This document shows positions 4,857 to 5,881 of a DNA stretch of 5,881 nt, piece after piece. The translations under genes and the position numbers were made by a program. Source of the stretch: Acidimicrobiaceae bacterium (GTDB taxonomy: Bacteria > Actinomycetota > Acidimicrobiia > Acidimicrobiales > RAAP-2); assembly GCA_003157945.1 (NCBI GenBank), contig PMFY01000087.1, positions 1 through 5,881 of the forward strand, written 5' to 3'. Below the pieces are notes generated by a model that was not told where the DNA came from, made no database searches, and was given only the letters and a program-made list of their open reading frames with translations. Every line of letters starts with the position of its first letter. Position 1 is the first letter of the stretch.

Positions 4857-5660
4857 ATGACCATGCTTCCTGAACTCGAGTCCTACCGCCACGAGCTGCG
4901 TGCAGCTGTCGAGGCGGATCTGGTCAGTCAACGAGATCGCCTGCGCCATCTCCGGCGAGCGGTTGCGATCGGCACCCCGGTGGTGCTGGCTGCGTTCGGT
5001 CTCAGCCTCGCTCTCGTGCTCGGAGGTGGAGGTACGCCGAGTTATGCGGACGCAGCGATACTCACATCTGCACAAAGCGCGCTCACCCCTCCGCCCAATA
5101 CCGTGTTGCACGTCGCGGCCTCGATCGCTGTCGGGTCGAGTCCGGGCCAGCATTACGAACTGTGGACCGCTGGTTCCTCGTATCGGTTCATCAAGTTCGG
5201 CTACGAAGCTGCGTGGAACGGATCGACGATGTCCAGCTACGACGCCGCCTCCAACACGATGTACGTCGGGATCTACAGCCCTCAGAACCACGCGCCGGTC
5301 GACACCGCCGCCGCCATTCGCTCCCTCATCGCGTCAGGCCAGGCGCAAGTCGCTGGTTCGGCAGTCGTCGACGGGGTCCCCGCTTACGTCTTGTCATTGT
5401 CGGGTCAACCTTCTGGCAGTGGGCTTGCCAATGCGACCTATGACGTGGCCAAGAGCGACTACCACCCGCTGCTCATTCAGGGGACGACGGTGTGTCAGCA
5501 GGGACCGTGCTCAGAGACCGTGCAGTTCCAGACCTACGAGTACCTGCCCGAGACGCCCGCCAATCTCTCCCTGCTCGATCTGAGGGCACAACACCCAGGG
5601 GCGACCGTGGTGAACGCAAACGGAGCGCCCGGTGTCGGAACCTCGTTCGGCGGCGATTGA
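4857..5660 (+). CDS. Single-pass membrane protein, putative partner or regulator of the ECF sigma factor
   Basis: A 267-residue protein with a short cytoplasmic head (1-34, a charged amphipathic helix, PELESYRHELRAAVEADLV then RDRLRHLRR), one membrane segment at about 35-56 (AVAIGTPVVLAAFGLSLALVLG), and an exported domain of about 200 residues. After the membrane comes an Ala-rich helix (SYADAAILTSAQSAL) and then strand-rich sequence with HVAASIAV, HYELWTAGSSYRF, VDGVPAYVLSLSG, and ATYDVAKSDYHPLLIQ. This arrangement recalls proteins encoded beside actinobacterial ECF factors (the CU044_5270 type) and LolA/RseB-like folds; the likeness is by pattern only. The only two Cys, C213 and C218 in TVCQQGPCSE, are exported and could form a disulfide. 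The zinc-binding HxxxCxxC of classical anti-sigma factors is absent. The inferred role is to hold or signal to the sigma factor by its head while sensing with the exported domain. ATG 4857 has a strong ribosome binding site. Confidence 0.82.
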   Translation: MTMLPELESYRHELRAAVEADLVSQRDRLRHLRRAVAIGTPVVLAAFGLSLALVLGGGGTPSYADAAILTSAQSALTPPPNTVLHVAASIAVGSSPGQHYELWTAGSSYRFIKFGYEAAWNGSTMSSYDAASNTMYVGIYSPQNHAPVDTAAAIRSLIASGQAQVAGSAVVDGVPAYVLSLSGQPSGSGLANATYDVAKSDYHPLLIQGTTVCQQGPCSETVQFQTYEYLPETPANLSLLDLRAQHPGATVVNANGAPGVGTSFGGD

Positions 5661-5699
5661 TCGATCCTCCATGTCTGGGTCGGTCGGATCGCTAGATGT

Positions 5700-5712
5700 G
5701 GCTCCCAGAGCC
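5700..5712. terminator. Short hairpin downstream of the sigma/membrane-protein pair
   Basis: GGCTC (5700-5704) and GAGCC (5708-5712) form a perfect 5-bp stem with a three-base loop, 40 bases past the membrane-protein stop. No T tract follows on either strand. It lies between convergent reading frames if the small minus-strand frame at the right edge is real. Confidence 0.25.
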
Positions 5713-5742
5713 GGTGATCGGGGTCACATTTGCGCAGGTCTC

Positions 5743-5871
5743 TCATCGAGGAATGGTCACTGCCCTCGACGCTGGCGGGCGTTCAGTCCTCGGTACTCGA
5801 GACTGCCGAGCAGAGAAGCTGAGACAAGCCCCGATGAGAAAGATCCCAACGAAGAACATGGAATCGCGCAT
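5743..5871 (-). CDS. Possible 42-aa membrane peptide or 3' end of a longer gene
   Basis: From ATG 5871 to TGA 5743 on the minus strand, 42 residues read MRDSMFFVGIFLIGACLSFS and then a basic tail with RQSR, PRTERPP and SRAVTIPR. Residues 5-20 are strongly hydrophobic, enough for one membrane pass, and the tail is positively charged. The frame stays open to the window edge, so it may instead be the C-terminus of a longer membrane protein. No clear ribosome binding site precedes the ATG. An antisense frame from ATG 5753 is also open to the edge but gives a featureless peptide. The hydrophobic run is the only support. Confidence 0.3.
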   Translation of the reverse strand: MRDSMFFVGIFLIGACLSFSARQSRVPRTERPPASRAVTIPR

Positions 5872-5881
5872 ATTCGATCCG

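Noticed and set aside
5753..5881. Plus-strand frame from ATG 5753 open to the window edge
   Set aside because: The GAGGA is directly against the ATG, which is too close, and the peptide has no recognisable feature.

Overview
This is a GC-rich window whose gene content fits a high-GC actinobacterium: a divergent cupin and acyl-CoA dehydrogenase pair, frequent GTG starts, and an ECF sigma factor coupled to a single-pass membrane protein. It could be an uncultured lineage such as the Acidimicrobiia or a relative, but nothing in the sequence fixes the taxon. No RNA gene, CRISPR array, transposase, integrase or plasmid origin is visible.

Layout, left to right. Bases 1-37 hold four 9-bp tandem units. 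A DUF861-type cupin gene (41-397, minus) faces away from a complete acyl-CoA dehydrogenase gene (526-1692, plus) across a 128-bp promoter region. Around 1693-1818 the base composition drops: by hand count about 77% GC at 1261-1320 against about 57% at 2221-2280. From there on the genes use a more mixed third codon position. The next gene is an Asp/Glu-racemase superfamily enzyme (1819-2457, plus). It converges on a minus-strand pair, and two hairpins at 2463-2536 separate them. The minus-strand pair is a conserved-looking 149-aa protein gene interrupted by a one-base frameshift (2545-2993) and a 153-aa protein with one N-terminal membrane segment (3109-3570). A 144-bp divergent region with a C5/G5 dyad separates these from a GNAT acetyltransferase (3715-4218, plus).

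The right end holds the clearest functional unit: an ECF-type sigma-70 factor (4277-4855) and a 267-aa single-pass membrane protein (4857-5660). The ribosome binding site of the second gene lies inside the 3' end of the first and only one base separates the two, so they are almost certainly co-transcribed and translationally coupled. The likely role is a sigma factor with a membrane-anchored regulator or sensor. The membrane protein lacks the zinc-binding anti-sigma motif, so its mode of action is open. A possible 42-aa membrane peptide lies at the right edge on the minus strand.

Most of the window is ordinary. The items most worth a second look are the frameshifted gene, the composition step, and the sigma/membrane-protein pair with its CX4C motif and no classical anti-sigma domain.
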